This document shows positions 22,890-34,037 of a stretch of 64,000 nt of DNA, piece by piece. The notes beneath the pieces are model-generated. The model worked only from the letters and a program-made list of their open reading frames with translations, was not told where the DNA came from and searched no databases. The stretch is taken from the NCBI GenBank assembly GCA_039583875.1, contig CM077159.1, positions 518,812-582,811 on the forward strand, read 5' to 3'. The position numbers and the translations under genes were made by a program. How positions within the stretch are numbered: the stretch's first letter is position 1; each line of letters begins with the position of its first letter. Source of the stretch: Platanthera guangdongensis. Lineage: Eukaryota; Streptophyta; Magnoliopsida; Asparagales; Orchidaceae.

Positions 22890-24115
22890 GTCAACTCTTC
22901 CTATTATTCCAACTTTATGGTTTGAAAGGTTAGAGTTTGGAGAGAGAGTTGGAGGAGGAAGAAGAAATACCCGTCCGATTCGGTGATTTTTGACGTGCAT
23001 ATTAGGATTTTTGTTAGAAATCCGATTGCGGTGAAGACATTGTTGTATGCCCATAATTTCGCGTGTGAATGAATATTGGTTTAGGGCGGGAAAGGATATT
23101 CTTGTTGAATGTGATATAGATGTGTGGCTTTATCTTTGTGGTAGGATGTCTTACCCCGTGATGTTGTGATTCGCGTGTGGAGGGAGGCCCAGCAAGACAA
23201 GTCCCCTTATGTGAAAACTGATGAGGATGCCAATCTTTTGGACAAGCCCATATGATGAAGCCCATGAGCGGGCAAGATCAAGTAAGAGTCCTCAGCATCC
23301 GTTGTGCTTAAATTGGTAAAATTGACAAGAATAGTGGAGGAGATAGATAAGCCCGATGATATTATGGTCCATGCGAGGGAGGGGTCTCAGCAAGAGTTCA
23401 AGCCATGAGCTTGTATGCATTTGGGAAATGAGAGTACCCATGCAATGATTGTGATATGATGATTTGTGATGATGTGTTAGAACTATACACGCAATAGGAT
23501 GCCTTAGGTGAACTCAAAGTTTGCATACATGTTGTATTGTAGGCGCACTTCTATTTGCACGCTCAATATAGAAATGTGTTTGATGCTTGAGACACCAAAT
23601 CCTATTATTTTCTGTTAGTTTATGTTCTTTTAAATGCATACGAAGTGCTGACCTATAGGTATTATAAAACCCCATATATAGCGAGTAGTGGTCGACTAGA
23701 GCCAAATCAGCCAAAATCTAGCAGTCCGAGTCCTAGGAAAGCCGGAGGGTGGCGAGATCCCTGGAAGCCCCTTCAGCTCGCCATAGTGGTGTGGATCGAG
23801 TGACGGGTGAGTGGAGCATGTCAGCTCACACTCGCACCAGGAGCTCGGCGAGCAGCGGGCGAGCGGGGTAGGTCGGGTCCACACTCGCCCAAGGCCGGGA
23901 AGATACGGTGAGTGCCAGCTCCATCGAGCACTCGCCGACCCCAGTGAGTGGAGATTTCAGAAGGCCACTCACCCAGTCTCTTATGATGTGTTTTACCATT
24001 CGGCTCCCTTTGGTCTACCTATAGCCTGTTAGAACAGCGGAGTTACGTTGTTGGCAGACCTAGTTGGGCTGCACATAGCTGCTTATAACAGTGGAGGTTG
24101 GCTATTTGCAGGCTG
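22890..24115. other. Unassigned DNA between gypsy-0 and gypsy-2, possibly an LTR remnant
   Basis: No convincing ORF. A GC-rich cluster of GAGTG, CTCGCC and GGCGAG motifs lies at 23770-23960. On the minus strand this cluster is followed by CTATATATGGGG and TTTATAAT (about 23655-23685), resembling the motif-array-then-TATA layout of other LTRs in this window. It may be part of another minus-strand LTR. The duplicate is 42198-43423. Confidence 0.4.
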
Positions 24116-24812
24116 TGTCACTACCCGCATTTTCTCAGCATTCAAGTTATATCAGAGTAATATAAAATACGCGCTGTTATGCCACGCCGTGCAGGGGATA
24201 ACTACAGACACGCAAGCAAGACTCCAAACTCTACAATTTATAAGATGTTCATAAGTTGTTTAAGAGAAAACCAGTTTACCTTTAGATGGATGTATCCCTC
24301 GGCACAGTGGATCAACTAGTACACAAATAAAATATATAATTATACGTTGTGGAAATAATTTGATTATGTTGATTTAACATCCTACATGAGTATAAACATC
24401 CCTGAAGGACTACTCATGTTATGCAGGACTCTAGATTTACTATAAGTATCGAAATAGTCTTTACATTAGCTAGAAGATAGTATTTTAGTTTTGAAAGGAT
24501 GGCATGTATATGATACTAGTAGTAATGCTTTTATAAGTTAAAATAGATAACATGCAACCTAGCATAAAATATTCCCAGAGAACAAGTAAAACAACGACAA
24601 AATCGACAAACTAGCAGTTTAGCCAAGTAATTAGTGTTCCAAAAAAAACCACCAGTGGGCGTCAATGACCTGACATGGACCCACTAGAGAGAATTTATGT
24701 CTGTACTAACAAGAAAACAACAAAACTACCTCACAACGGTGAGAAAAACCTTTGCAACACAACAGTCTACTAATAGCACCAACCAAGCCGCTCAACCAAC
24801 TACTTTCCTGAA

Positions 24813-25185
24813 CCTTCTTATAGAATCTACCGCATGGGTATCGTAGGTTCTATAAGAAGGCTAGGACTTCGGGTCCAGCCCCTTCTTCTGGTGGTTCGGG
24901 GGCAACTACAGGCCGAACCCTGGGTGCATGCTATAATTGTGGAAAGCCTGGGCATTTTGCCTGTGATTGTTGGAGCGGACGCCCAAAGTCCGAGAGGAAG
25001 CCTATAGAGTACAGCCTGGGCCAGCAGGAGGCCAGGAAGCACGCTGACGTGTTGATAGGTACGGTTAAATTTATAGCAATTTAGCTTTAAATACTTGTTG
25101 CCCTTGCACAAGTTAGCTTAGGACTGCATGTGCTAGTCTTTGTTTCGATTTTGATTATCCAGCGAGAGCACCGTTTGATTCAGGA
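24813..25185 (+). pseudogene. Captured gag zinc-knuckle to protease fragment inside gypsy-2 LTR
   Basis: On the plus strand, opposite to gypsy-2, this encodes KKARTSGPAPSSGGSGATTG, an intact knuckle CYNCGKPGHFACDC, SGRPKSERKP and LGQQEARKHADVLIGTV, then an AT-rich spacer and the protease start around GATTCAGGA. It is closely related to gypsy-1 gag (11388-12540) but with the knuckle cysteines preserved. At the 5' junction an 18-bp foldback (24813-24830 against 24843-24860) repeats the start of the captured DNA in inverted form. The gypsy-2 5' LTR (about 62255-62430) instead has about 175 bp of ordinary LTR, so this is a replacement. Confidence 0.75.
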
Positions 25186-25289
25186 TAGGAAAATTGCACT
25201 AAGTGCGACAAAAATCTATGCTTTAAGAAACTTGAACATAAGTAAGTCTATGTATCAGAAAATAGTCTACCCATGACTTTGTAAGAAAA

Positions 25290-25670
25290 TACACTGTGAA
25301 AAAAGACCGGCACCTGCAGTGGTGGGAACCTGCCCAACAGACCTGCAGTCACAACCCTTTAAAGAAAACCACCGAAGAAAAATCAGTATCTGCAGTGGTG
25401 TGAACCTTCCCAACATACCTACAGTCACAACTCTTTAAACAAATCCACTGGGGAAAAACCAGCACCCGCAGTGGTGGGAACCTGCCCAACACATATGCAG
25501 ACACAACTCTTTAAACAAAACCACCGGGGAAAAACCGGCACCTGTAGTGGTAGGAACCTGCCCAACACACCTGCAGTGACAACTCGTTAAACAAAACCAC
25601 CGGTGAAAAATCGGCACCTATAGTGGTGGGAACCTGCCCAACACACCTACAGTCACAAACCTCAAGCATA
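25290..25670. repeat. 76-bp tandem repeat, about five units
   Basis: Units contain GCACCTGCAGTGGTGGGAAC, CTGCCCAACACACCTGCAGT and a CTTTAAACAAAACCACCGG-like end, with 5-15 percent variation. Also five units at about 44605-44985 (duplicate) and 62540-62915 (other LTR), so the array predates insertion of this copy. Confidence 0.85.
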
Positions 25671-25854
25671 ATTACCGGGGTCAAAACTCATAAACAACCA
25701 TGGCCACACCAAAACCACCTGAAAAATGTTAAAAACCCACAACCCAAAACAAGAGTTTATTCCAAAGGAAATGAAGAAGAAAGACCAGGGAATCTCTCTA
25801 AGGCCCATACTAAATGAATCGAACCAGACTCAGCGAGATAAATCAAGCCTAAGG

Positions 25855-26450
25855 GAAAAGCGTTGAGTACACTCGATGCCGCGTTGAGTGCAGTCAACAC
25901 ACTCAACACCATCTGGCTATACTCAGCAAAAAACCACTCCACTCAACACCGCATTGAGTCCACTCTACGCTTCAATGCTTTTTTGACTTAGCTTCAAGAT
26001 TACTTAATGGCGAGGGTTTACTCAACGCCGCGTTGAGTGCACTCAATTCACTCAACGCTTTTTTAACTTAAGACAGAATTTTCATTTAATGGCGTTGAGT
26101 GTATTCAACTCAATCAATCTCGTGTTGTGTGTTTAACACTCACTCAATGCTTTTTAACTTAGCTTCTCAGACCACACAGCAAGGTGTTGAGTGCAGTCAA
26201 CACACTCAACGCTTTGGAATTAGGCTAAAAACTGGATTTCAGTGCTAAGGCTACACTCAATGCCTAACCGGACCGACAAAATTGCTTAAGTCTAAGGCTC
26301 TATTTGACGAAATCTGTTCGACGAATTTGCTCCATTCGACGAACTCTGTTCGACGAATTTGCTCCATTCGACGAACTCTGTTCGACGAATTTGCTCCATT
26401 CGACGAACACCGTTTGACGAATTTGCCTTCTCAGTTCGACGAATTTGCTT
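25855..26450. repeat. GTTGAGTG/CACTCAAC and TTCGACGAA motif arrays in gypsy-2 LTR
   Basis: First part: alternating direct and inverted CACTCAACGCC and GCGTTGAGTGCA, forming imperfect palindromes. Second part (26305-26450): TTCGACGAATTTGCTCCA repeats with about 36-bp period. The duplicate (53395-53955) has one 36-bp unit fewer in the second array. Confidence 0.75.
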
Positions 26451-27606
26451 AGGTATAATACTCCAATTAAATTAATTTAATTGTACTCCTCCTAATAATT
26501 ACCGAAATATACTTGGACAATTCTCAGCCTCTAACTGATGACTCCAAACAACTCATAAACAACGACATTAAGATTTACAACAACTAATTCGACAGTTTAA
26601 TCTTTCCAAGAACCATAATTGACGACATCTAATCCCTCATATACAATGAATTAAACCAGGTTTAACTGACATAAAAATAGGTGGGTTAGAACTTATTAAC
26701 AACCATAAAATCAATTGATTTACTTGCCTATAGTCATATAATCGTCCAACTATCTTGTTCAGATTATTCCCAAATAGTATGGAAAATATAAAAGGAAAAG
26801 AAAAGCCTGGCAAGGGGAAGAAATCACCACTTGCCTCAAATTGCCGAATCCAGCCACATAAACACTCCTCCTCAAGGATCTGGCCGCAAGAACACCTAAG
26901 CAATACTTCCTCAGACTTTTCAGAATGAAAGAGGGTCAAAACCGCAACCTAAACCTCTAAAAATTCCACGAAACGGGAAAACTTACCGTTGAAACTTAGA
27001 TCTTGGTGAGTGTTATCCGGATCTACTCTCCGATGATGATTTCGTGCACCATAGCTCCTCCAATCGACGGCCGAAGGCACGACAAGGACGTCTCTTTATT
27101 TCTTACCCAAACAAGGCGACATTTTTCAAGAATAAGACGATGAATAGGGTTTCCGTCTTATCGCAAGGCTATTTATACTCGTAAATATAAGTATTATAAT
27201 AATAGTTTATTATTAAATAATCATACAAACGACTCAAAATTCGCACCAATGCGGATTTTGGCAAAAATCGCACCGCAGCTAAATGTCGACACTACAAATC
27301 CAATGGCGAAGTCAGAATTAAAACCCAACAAACGAAACTTGGGCAAAAATCTCGCGAAGCAAAAATATCATCATTCCCAAAAAGGCTCCATTGTGTTCCA
27401 AAATGGACCCCGACTCGCAAGGGAATACCAACACATAGGTGGAATTAGCCAAGCCAATACTCCTTAACCAAAACCTTGGATACCATCGAGCAAAAATCAC
27501 GCTCTGACAATGATAACCACCAACTAAGGGTCAACGTTACACCCTGATGTCACATTTATGCAAATAAAAGAATTAAATTAAATATCAAAAAATCAGGGGC
27601 GTTGCA

Positions 27607-27622
27607 GCCACCCCCCTAAAAA
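27607..27622 (-). other. gypsy-2 polypurine tract, copy 1
   Basis: In element orientation TTTTTAGGGGGGTGGC precedes the 3' LTR. Confidence 0.75.
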
Positions 27623-27639
27623 GAAGTTTCGTCTCGAAA

Positions 27640-30395
27640 CATTACGCACAAAAGATTCCACTATAAAAGGAACACAATCAAAGATTATAGAAGGGAAATA
27701 CTATACCGTAAGAAACTAGGAGAATAGATGAGGATGAGCCTCCCTCATAGCTGACTCCAACTCCCAAGTGGCGCTCTCCACGTCTTGGTTTCGTCACAAA
27801 ACTTTAACCATTGATATGGTTTTCCACCGCAACACTCGATCTTGAGTATCCATAAAGCAGACAAGCATCTCAATATAGGAAATATTAGGCTCCAATTGTG
27901 GCACAACATCAAGAATCTGTCAGTCGCCGAGCTCACATTTCCGCAACTGGTTCACGTGAAACACATTGTGCACACTAGGAAAATTTGCGGGCAAATCCAG
28001 CCTATAAGTGGATACACTAATACACTCAACAATATTAAAAGGTCCCACATACCTCTTGTCCAACTTATGATTCTTTCCAAATCTCTTAACTCCGAACATT
28101 GGAGAAACCTTAACAAAAAAGCAGGTCCACAACCGCAACTCCAAATCAGTTTTTTGACGACTAACATTCTTCCCATAACCCTCCTGAGCTATACGAAGCT
28201 TTTCTCTGATATGCTTCACAGAAATATTCATTTCTTCTAACGCTTCAGGGCCCAACAGTGGTCTCTCACCATCCTCAGCCCAAAACAAGGGGGTTCTGTA
28301 TTGTCTCCCATACAAGGCCTCAATCAGGGCCATCTGCAAGCTCTCTTGTTTGCTATTATTATAAGCAAACTCAATGAATCTGAGTCGCTCATCCCACGCT
28401 CCTCTATGGTCCAAAATACAACATCTGATCATCTCCTCCACAATCTGATTCACTTTCTCCGTTTGACCAAAGTCTGTAGATGATAAGAGGTGGAATACCT
28501 TAAATCGGTACCCAACCGTTCTTGTAAACTCTTCCAAAAGTGAGGCGTAAACTGGGAGTCTCGGTCTGATACAATACTGACAGGTACTCCATGAAACCTG
28601 ATGACTCAACCAAATATAATTTAGCTATTTTCTTCATGGAGTAATTGATCTTAAATGGCACGAAGTGAGCACACTTCGTCAATCTATCCACGATAACCCA
28701 AATTGAATCGTGTCCTCGGGGAGATCTTGGCAATCCAGTAATAAAATCCATTGAAATGCTCTCCCACTTCCAACTTGGAATCTCTAAGGGCGTCAACTTG
28801 CCTCCAGGCCTACCATGATCGTCCTTCACTCTCTTGCAAGTAAAACATTCTGATACAAACATAGCTATATCGCCCTTCATACCATACCACCAGGCAATCT
28901 GCTTCAGATCCTTATACATTTTAGAAGAAACAGGGTGGTAGGCAACACTAGAACCATGTGCCTCATTGCACAATTTAACTCGGATATCTTCAATTACGAG
29001 AATGCAAAATCTGCCACGGTACATCCAGGTACCCGCGTCATCGATCGAAAAGTCTAGTAATTTCCCTTTCACAGTTCTATTATAAAGGTGCATCAAATCA
29101 GGATCATCCCTTTGATGTAGCCTCGTGAGTGAAATCCATGAAGGTTCTAACACTTCCAAACTACTGGGCGAGTCACTACTCACCACCGATATATCAATCA
29201 GAAGGAATTCATCCACCAACGAATCCACAGAAAGATTAAAAATCTTTGCTGACTTCCTACTCAGGGCATCAACAACCACATTAGCTTTACCTGGATGGTA
29301 TTGGATCTCAACATCGTAATCTGCCACATATTCTAACCACCTCCGCTGGCAAAAATTTAATTCCTTTTGACTGAAGACGTACTTCAAACTCTCATGGTCC
29401 ATATAATTCTTGTATAAAGCGCCATACAATAGATGCCTCCATAACTATAAGACATAAATCACTGCCGCAAATTCCAAATCATGTGCAGGGAAGTTCCTCT
29501 CACGTATCACTAACTGTCTCGACCCATACATAATTACCTTCCCTTATTACATCAACACGCAACCAATACCCACGTGAGATGCGTCCACATAATAACATAC
29601 ACTACCCCTTCGGTAGGCAAAGATAATACTGGAGTTGTGCACAATTTCTGATTTAATTCTTGAAAAGCTTCTTAGAACTTATCGTTCCTCACAAAAGATG
29701 CATTCATATGCACAAGCTTAGTTAGCGACATAGACAATGTGAAGAAACCTTCCACAAACCTTCTCTAATAGCCAGCCAACCCTAGGAAGCTTCTTATCTC
29801 TTTTGGAGTGGCAAGCCTATTCAAATCCATAATAACAGTTATCTTCTCGGGGTCAATTGGAATTCCGTCCATATTAACCATATGACCCAAGAAAGAAACT
29901 TGAGGAAACCCAAAAAACACACTTGCTCAACTTAGCAAACAACTTATGATGGATCACAAGTGCTGGGCATGCTCCACAACATTGCGGGAATATATCAAAA
30001 CATCATCTATAAACACGACCACGAAACGGTCCAGAAAATCCATGAACACTCTGCAACAATTCATCTAGCTGGGTACGCAAGCCCTCTAGCTCACACAGGT
30101 CCATACGGTACGAGGCCTTAACAATAAGATGAGTACCCGGATCCAAATTTACGACGAACTCCACGTCTATCTCAGGCATAAGACCAGGAAGATTATCTGT
30201 GAAACCATCGAAAACTAACGCACCACGGGGATCTCCTCTAAACACGACAAACCAACCTTGGTTTCTAAAACTGAAACAAAACAAGCAAAACATCCGGAAT
30301 CTAAAAGCTTCTGAGCTAACACCGTGGAAAAAATTAGAGAAACCTGGCGCGGATAACCAGAAACACTCCGTGGTTGACCGTTGTCCGTCTTGAAG
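27640..30395 (-). pseudogene. gypsy-2 pol copy 1 (RT deleted, RNH, INT, chromodomain)
   Basis: Minus-strand domains: RT N-terminus PGTHLIVKASYRMDLCELEG (about 30100), then an abrupt jump from QLDELLQS to [20 protein letters not shown]. Roughly 130 codons of the RT fingers and palm are missing. RNase H follows with YVDASHVGIGCVLM and [20 protein letters not shown] (29460-29600); integrase with HGSSVAYHPVSSKMYKDLKQ, ECFTCKRVK and SMDFITGLPRSPRGHDSIWV (28650-28950) and [14 protein letters not shown]; then VFHVNQLRKCELGD and a chromodomain-like tail. Breaks: TGA near 27918 (CGA in copy 2), a 1-bp deletion near 28470, a shift near 28590, and stops near 29445. Confidence 0.8.
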
Positions 30396-32105
30396 TCCAA
30401 GCTGATGGAGACGTTGCTGATGCAGCCACCATTGATCCACATCTGAGAGAGTTCGTGGATTGGGATGACCATTTCTGCAAGCTCGAGGATGGGATTTCTA
30501 CCATGACGCCCGCCACCATCGCCGCTACATGTTTTGCACGATGTCCACCGCCGCCATTAAAAATCGATAAAATATATAATTATAATTATTTAATTTATAA
30601 TTATATATTTTATTTAATGGCGGTAGTGGGCTTCGTGCAAAACATGTAGCGGCGATGGCGGTGGGTGTCGTGGTAGAAATCCCATCCTCGAGCTTGCAGC
30701 AACGGTCGTCCTAATCCACGAACTCTCTCAGATGGGGATTAATGGCGGTTGCATCAGCAATGTCTCCAAGCATTTCATTATTGTATTTTATTTTCATGTC
30801 ATGTAATGATGGGTGCATATAACCATTATAGGTTTATTTTATTTTCAATGGTGGAGATGGAGTGGTGTAGGCGATATATAGCCATGTTATGAAGAGAATA
30901 GTAGAGAATGATAGGAAATTGAAACCCTAAAATCTATTAAGATTTTTTTCTCCTCCTCCTAGGCAAAATTCGGCCAACTCTATCCTTCTCCTCTTCTTGG
31001 ACGCCGACCAAACCTCTCCCTCCCCTTCTCCATATTTTGGCTACCTCTCCTCCTCCCTCCTCAAGTTCCTCCGCCAAACAACCCTCTCCTTTTCCCCTTT
31101 TCCAAAACAAACTGAGCCCCTCTTTTCCTTTGGAAGTTCGGCCAACCCTAGCCATCCAACTCCAAGCCGGCCTCCATCTCCCCCTCTCCAATCTCTCGAC
31201 CAACAACCACCACCACCAAACCCAAGCCATCTCCTCCTTCTACACCATCATTCGACCAGCCCACTCCACCACCACATCAAACCCGAGCCGCCCCCTTTAC
31301 ACCTTGGGATTCTTGTAATATTCCCACCACCTTTCCTCTCTCCTCTCACAATATTTTTGTCTTTCAAGGTTTCACCCTATCCTAGGGTTTCTTGCAAAGG
31401 ATAATGGCTTGCGTCTTCATCGTCCGATGCAGATACATTGTATGCGCGAAAAAATAGAAAATCATCCACCGTCATGGGCGCTTTCCTCCACTTAATATTG
31501 TGGATGGACTTCTTGGGATTGGGTAACGATTTTCTTAACATCTCTTGTGTGTTTTCTTCTCATTTATTTGTGAGATTTGGTGAAATTCGAAGGCTAGTTT
31601 ATTGTCCTATTTTCTATTGAAATCGTGCTAATTTAAATCTAGATTTTAAGCGTTCATTGTCCGAATATTTTTCATATAAATTGGAGCGGGTAGATCTCTT
31701 GAACACTTGAAGAAATCGGGTTAATCACCCTTGATTTCCCCTTGAGTTCAAGTGATTTGGCATACCCTCATATTAATTAATTTTCAGTATTGATTTGGAC
31801 TTTATTTTGAATCATTATTTTAGCTCGGATCCTCTCGTATTGGATTGTGATTTGCTATCGAATAATTTAATTTGAATTGCTAATTATCCGGATCGGGTAG
31901 GTCCTTTTCGCTTGAGCAAACATTGGCATATAGCCATTTGTTTAATCTCAATAAGGGGTCGCGACCCTTTGAGTTGTGTGTTAATAAAAATTGTGTCATT
32001 AATTACTTGAGTATTGGATAGCGCTAAGTAGAGAAACCGCGTGCTAGATATTTATTTCAATTGTCAAACCTAAGAACGCGTAGCTTAATCCGTCGAAACT
32101 GTGGA
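30395..32105. other. 1.7-kb foreign insert between gypsy-2 RT and protease
   Basis: The gypsy frame stops near 30395 and resumes as protease near 32106. The insert begins with a 370-bp inverted repeat. Then come a GCGATATATAGCC TATA-like site (about 30870), CCCTAAAATC, a C/T-rich stretch typical of plant 5' leaders or LTRs (30945-31400), a donor-like TTGG|GTAACG (about 31522) and T-rich DNA. A Pro/Ser/His-rich frame at 30997-31404 is probably only the C/T-rich leader. No target duplication or clear termini were found. It could be a gene 5' region or an LTR fragment. The duplicate is 57905-59615. Confidence 0.5.
30403..30772. repeat. Large inverted repeat (hairpin), copy 1
   Basis: Arms of about 180 bp (30403-30586 and 30594-30772) are close to 90 percent complementary. 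They include CTGAGAGAGTTCGTGGATT, GCAAGCTCGAGGATGGGATT and CTACATGTTTTGCACGA, with an AT-rich centre whose 17 innermost bases pair perfectly. The duplicate is 57913-58282. A transcript would fold into long double-stranded RNA. Confidence 0.85.
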
Positions 32106-32440
32106 CCTGCATTACAAGAGCTTAACCTTGCACTGGATAACCGTATCATATCTGAACAACCAGTCCATGTCCAAGATCACATCAAAATCCTCCAGGTCTA
32201 ACACCTTCAAATTAGCAACCGCTAGAAATTTCCTAACAAAATCGAACAACTCTGAATACCTTGGACCGATACCACAGAATCTCCAGAAGTGAATTGACGC
32301 AAAACGCGTCACCAACCCGATCGAGAGTTAAACGATGACGCTCAACGAATTCACTAGCCACAAACGAGTGGGTAGCACCATAATCGAATAGAACACGCAC
32401 CCAACGGTTCTTTTCCTTAAACCTTCCTATAAAATCGCAT
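32106..32440 (-). pseudogene. gypsy-2 protease copy 1, degenerate
   Basis: The minus strand shows VLFDYGATHSFVASEFVERH (about 32390-32335) and downstream LEDFDVILDMDWLFRYDTVI (about 32195-32135). These are the active-site flap and the FDVILGMDWL signature of plant gypsy proteases. The catalytic D-S/T-G reads D-Y-G in both duplicate copies, which should abolish activity. Frame changes lie between the two motifs. The C-terminal part runs into the foreign insert. Confidence 0.7.
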
Positions 32441-32518
32441 ACGCTGCTAAGGGAACGGACGCTAAATTGTAACTATGAACTAAAACTAAAACTACGGAAG
32501 GATCTAACCTGATATCAC

Positions 32519-33351
32519 TTAAGTAGACGCTTGAGCTTCCTCCAATGACACCACATTCAGCTTACCCTTTCCTTTGTTCAATTGCTCCGGCGATGGAAAG
32601 GCCTGAAGTGGAACTGGTTGCAATAGAGGCTGAGCCTGCGGGCACTTTGACTTGCAATGTCCTTTCTGTCCGCACATAAAGAAGCTCATTTCCTTACCCC
32701 TACAGTGGGCAACATCATGCCCCCTTCATTTGCATGAACTACAAACCAAATCTCCCTTAGGAGCACCCTGAATCGCATGAATATGCTCCTTCTTCTGAGC
32801 CCTTATTCTCTTGAAACATTTCTCGAACGGGTGTCCTGGTGAGCTACAGAAACTGCAAACTTCCTTGCTTCCATTCCATGAAGCAGAACTTGATTCCTTT
32901 GAACTCTTACCTCCTTCAGACTTCCTCTTTTCCTTCCTCAGTATCATACCACGTTCCTTGGCGTATCCAATAGTCTCAGATTTTAGAGCAACTTCTACTG
33001 TCCTCACATTAGTCTCTGATTGGTAAGTATTGGCAAACTGCTGAATGTCATTTTGGAGACCACCTAAGAAACATTTAACTCTGCACTCCTCAGCAGCAAT
33101 CAAATCCGAAAGAAACCTATTCAATTTGTTGATCTCGCTCTCATAGTCAACTACTGTGCGGGTTTGCTCACCAGGCTAACATCCTAAGGTGGCAGCCAAC
33201 AAAGACTGCAACTGTGCTTGCATTTCCAGGATCTGACCTGCCAGGGTCTCCTGTACTGGCGCAGTTCTACAATCACTGCATCACCCTGCGCACCTGATGA
33301 CCCACCATCAAACTAGGGAGTATACCTTATCGTATCTCGCTCAGGCGACAT
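32519..33351 (-). pseudogene. gypsy-2 gag copy 1, internally deleted
   Basis: Starts MSPERDTIRYTP at 33351 with an early stop and a shift, then ETLAGQILEMQAQLQSLLAA. It passes directly (near 33175) to TVVDYESEINKLNRFLSDLI, so the N-terminal half of the gag core is missing. Three CCHC knuckles follow: CSFCSSPGHPFEKC, CSSCK-stop-RGHDVAHC and an imperfect one (FMCGQKGHCKSKC). The frame ends LEEAQAST-stop at 32519. The start is the first ATG after the leader. Confidence 0.7.
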
Positions 33352-34037
33352 TCTAAAAGAGCATTCAAACAACTAGTCAAAGCCTAGCCCAACCGCTAGA
33401 ACCAAACAACCCAGTCCAGACAAAACATGCTTAAGTACTTGCTAAAGCTACTAACTTGCTCTGGGATTTTCAATAATGATTTCATGATTAACTTAGGGTG
33501 ATAAACTAACATTCCACTGACTCATGTGCCTAAACCATGTATGCATGAATTTTTTGTTCTTTTTTACTCAAAACCATGTGTGTACATATGTCGTCTTGTA
33601 AATCTTTAACTTGGCACGTGTGCAGATGCAATGTTATGCCATGCATGTTGTACTATACAATTTAAAAAGGCCATAATGCATGTTATGAGCAGAGTACACA
33701 TGAAATGTTATGCATCCCATACTACATAACATCGCATGCAATGAAAAAAGAAAATATGTTAATGGGCACCCATGTGATAATGGTTATGCATCCCATACTA
33801 CATAACTGTCACATGTTGCCACATATGGTGGATCCATATACAAACACATATTATGCATCTCATACTACATAATATGCCCCGTATACTTCATATCATGCTA
33901 TGAGTGTAGTGTTCATACTTCAGCCAAGACTTACTGATGACACATCGGTGTGTGTATAAAATGAAACTAGACGACTGACACTAACTAGAGATGGTTGCTC
34001 GACCAATTGTCTAACAACCCGTCCCTCTGATACCAAC
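33352..34037 (-). other. gypsy-2 5' leader with PBS, copy 1
   Basis: Noncoding, homologous throughout to the gypsy-0 leader. In element orientation TGGTATCAGAG (34025-34035) is a good iMet primer site 2 nt from the LTR. Confidence 0.7.
33705..33876 (-). ncRNA. Three-hairpin leader element of gypsy-2, copy 1
   Basis: ATGTTATG/CATAACAT (33705-33732), GTTATG/CATAAC (about 33783-33806) and CATATTATG/CATAATATG (33847-33876), with loops CATCCCATACTA (twice) and CATCTCATACTA. Same order and spacing as in gypsy-0. It is a cis element of the element transcript. Confidence 0.5.

Larger units (their letters stand above)
24116..27606 (-). repeat. gypsy-2 3' LTR, copy 1
   Basis: TGTCACTACCCGC... to ...AGGGGCGTTGCA, 3491 bp. 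In element orientation a TATA box GTATAAATAGCC is near 27166-27182. It contains captured gag-PR DNA (24813-25185), a 76-bp tandem repeat (25290-25670), an ACTCAACGC/GCGTTGAGT array and a TTCGACGAATTTGCTCCA array. It is longer than usual partly because of these. Confidence 0.8.

Noticed and set aside
22302..23265. Frames of 80-100 codons at the gypsy-0 LTR end and in the spacer
   Set aside because: Low complexity, no motifs, and disrupted by TA-run and G-run length changes in the duplicate.
25290..25670. Evenly spaced repeats that could suggest a CRISPR array
   Set aside because: Adjacent 76-bp tandem units without unique spacers, in plant retrotransposon DNA.
30997..31404. Pro/Ser/His-rich 135-codon frame
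   Set aside because: It lies in C/T-rich leader-like DNA, shares no family motif, and its sequence and frame overlap follow from composition. The duplicate frame starts elsewhere.
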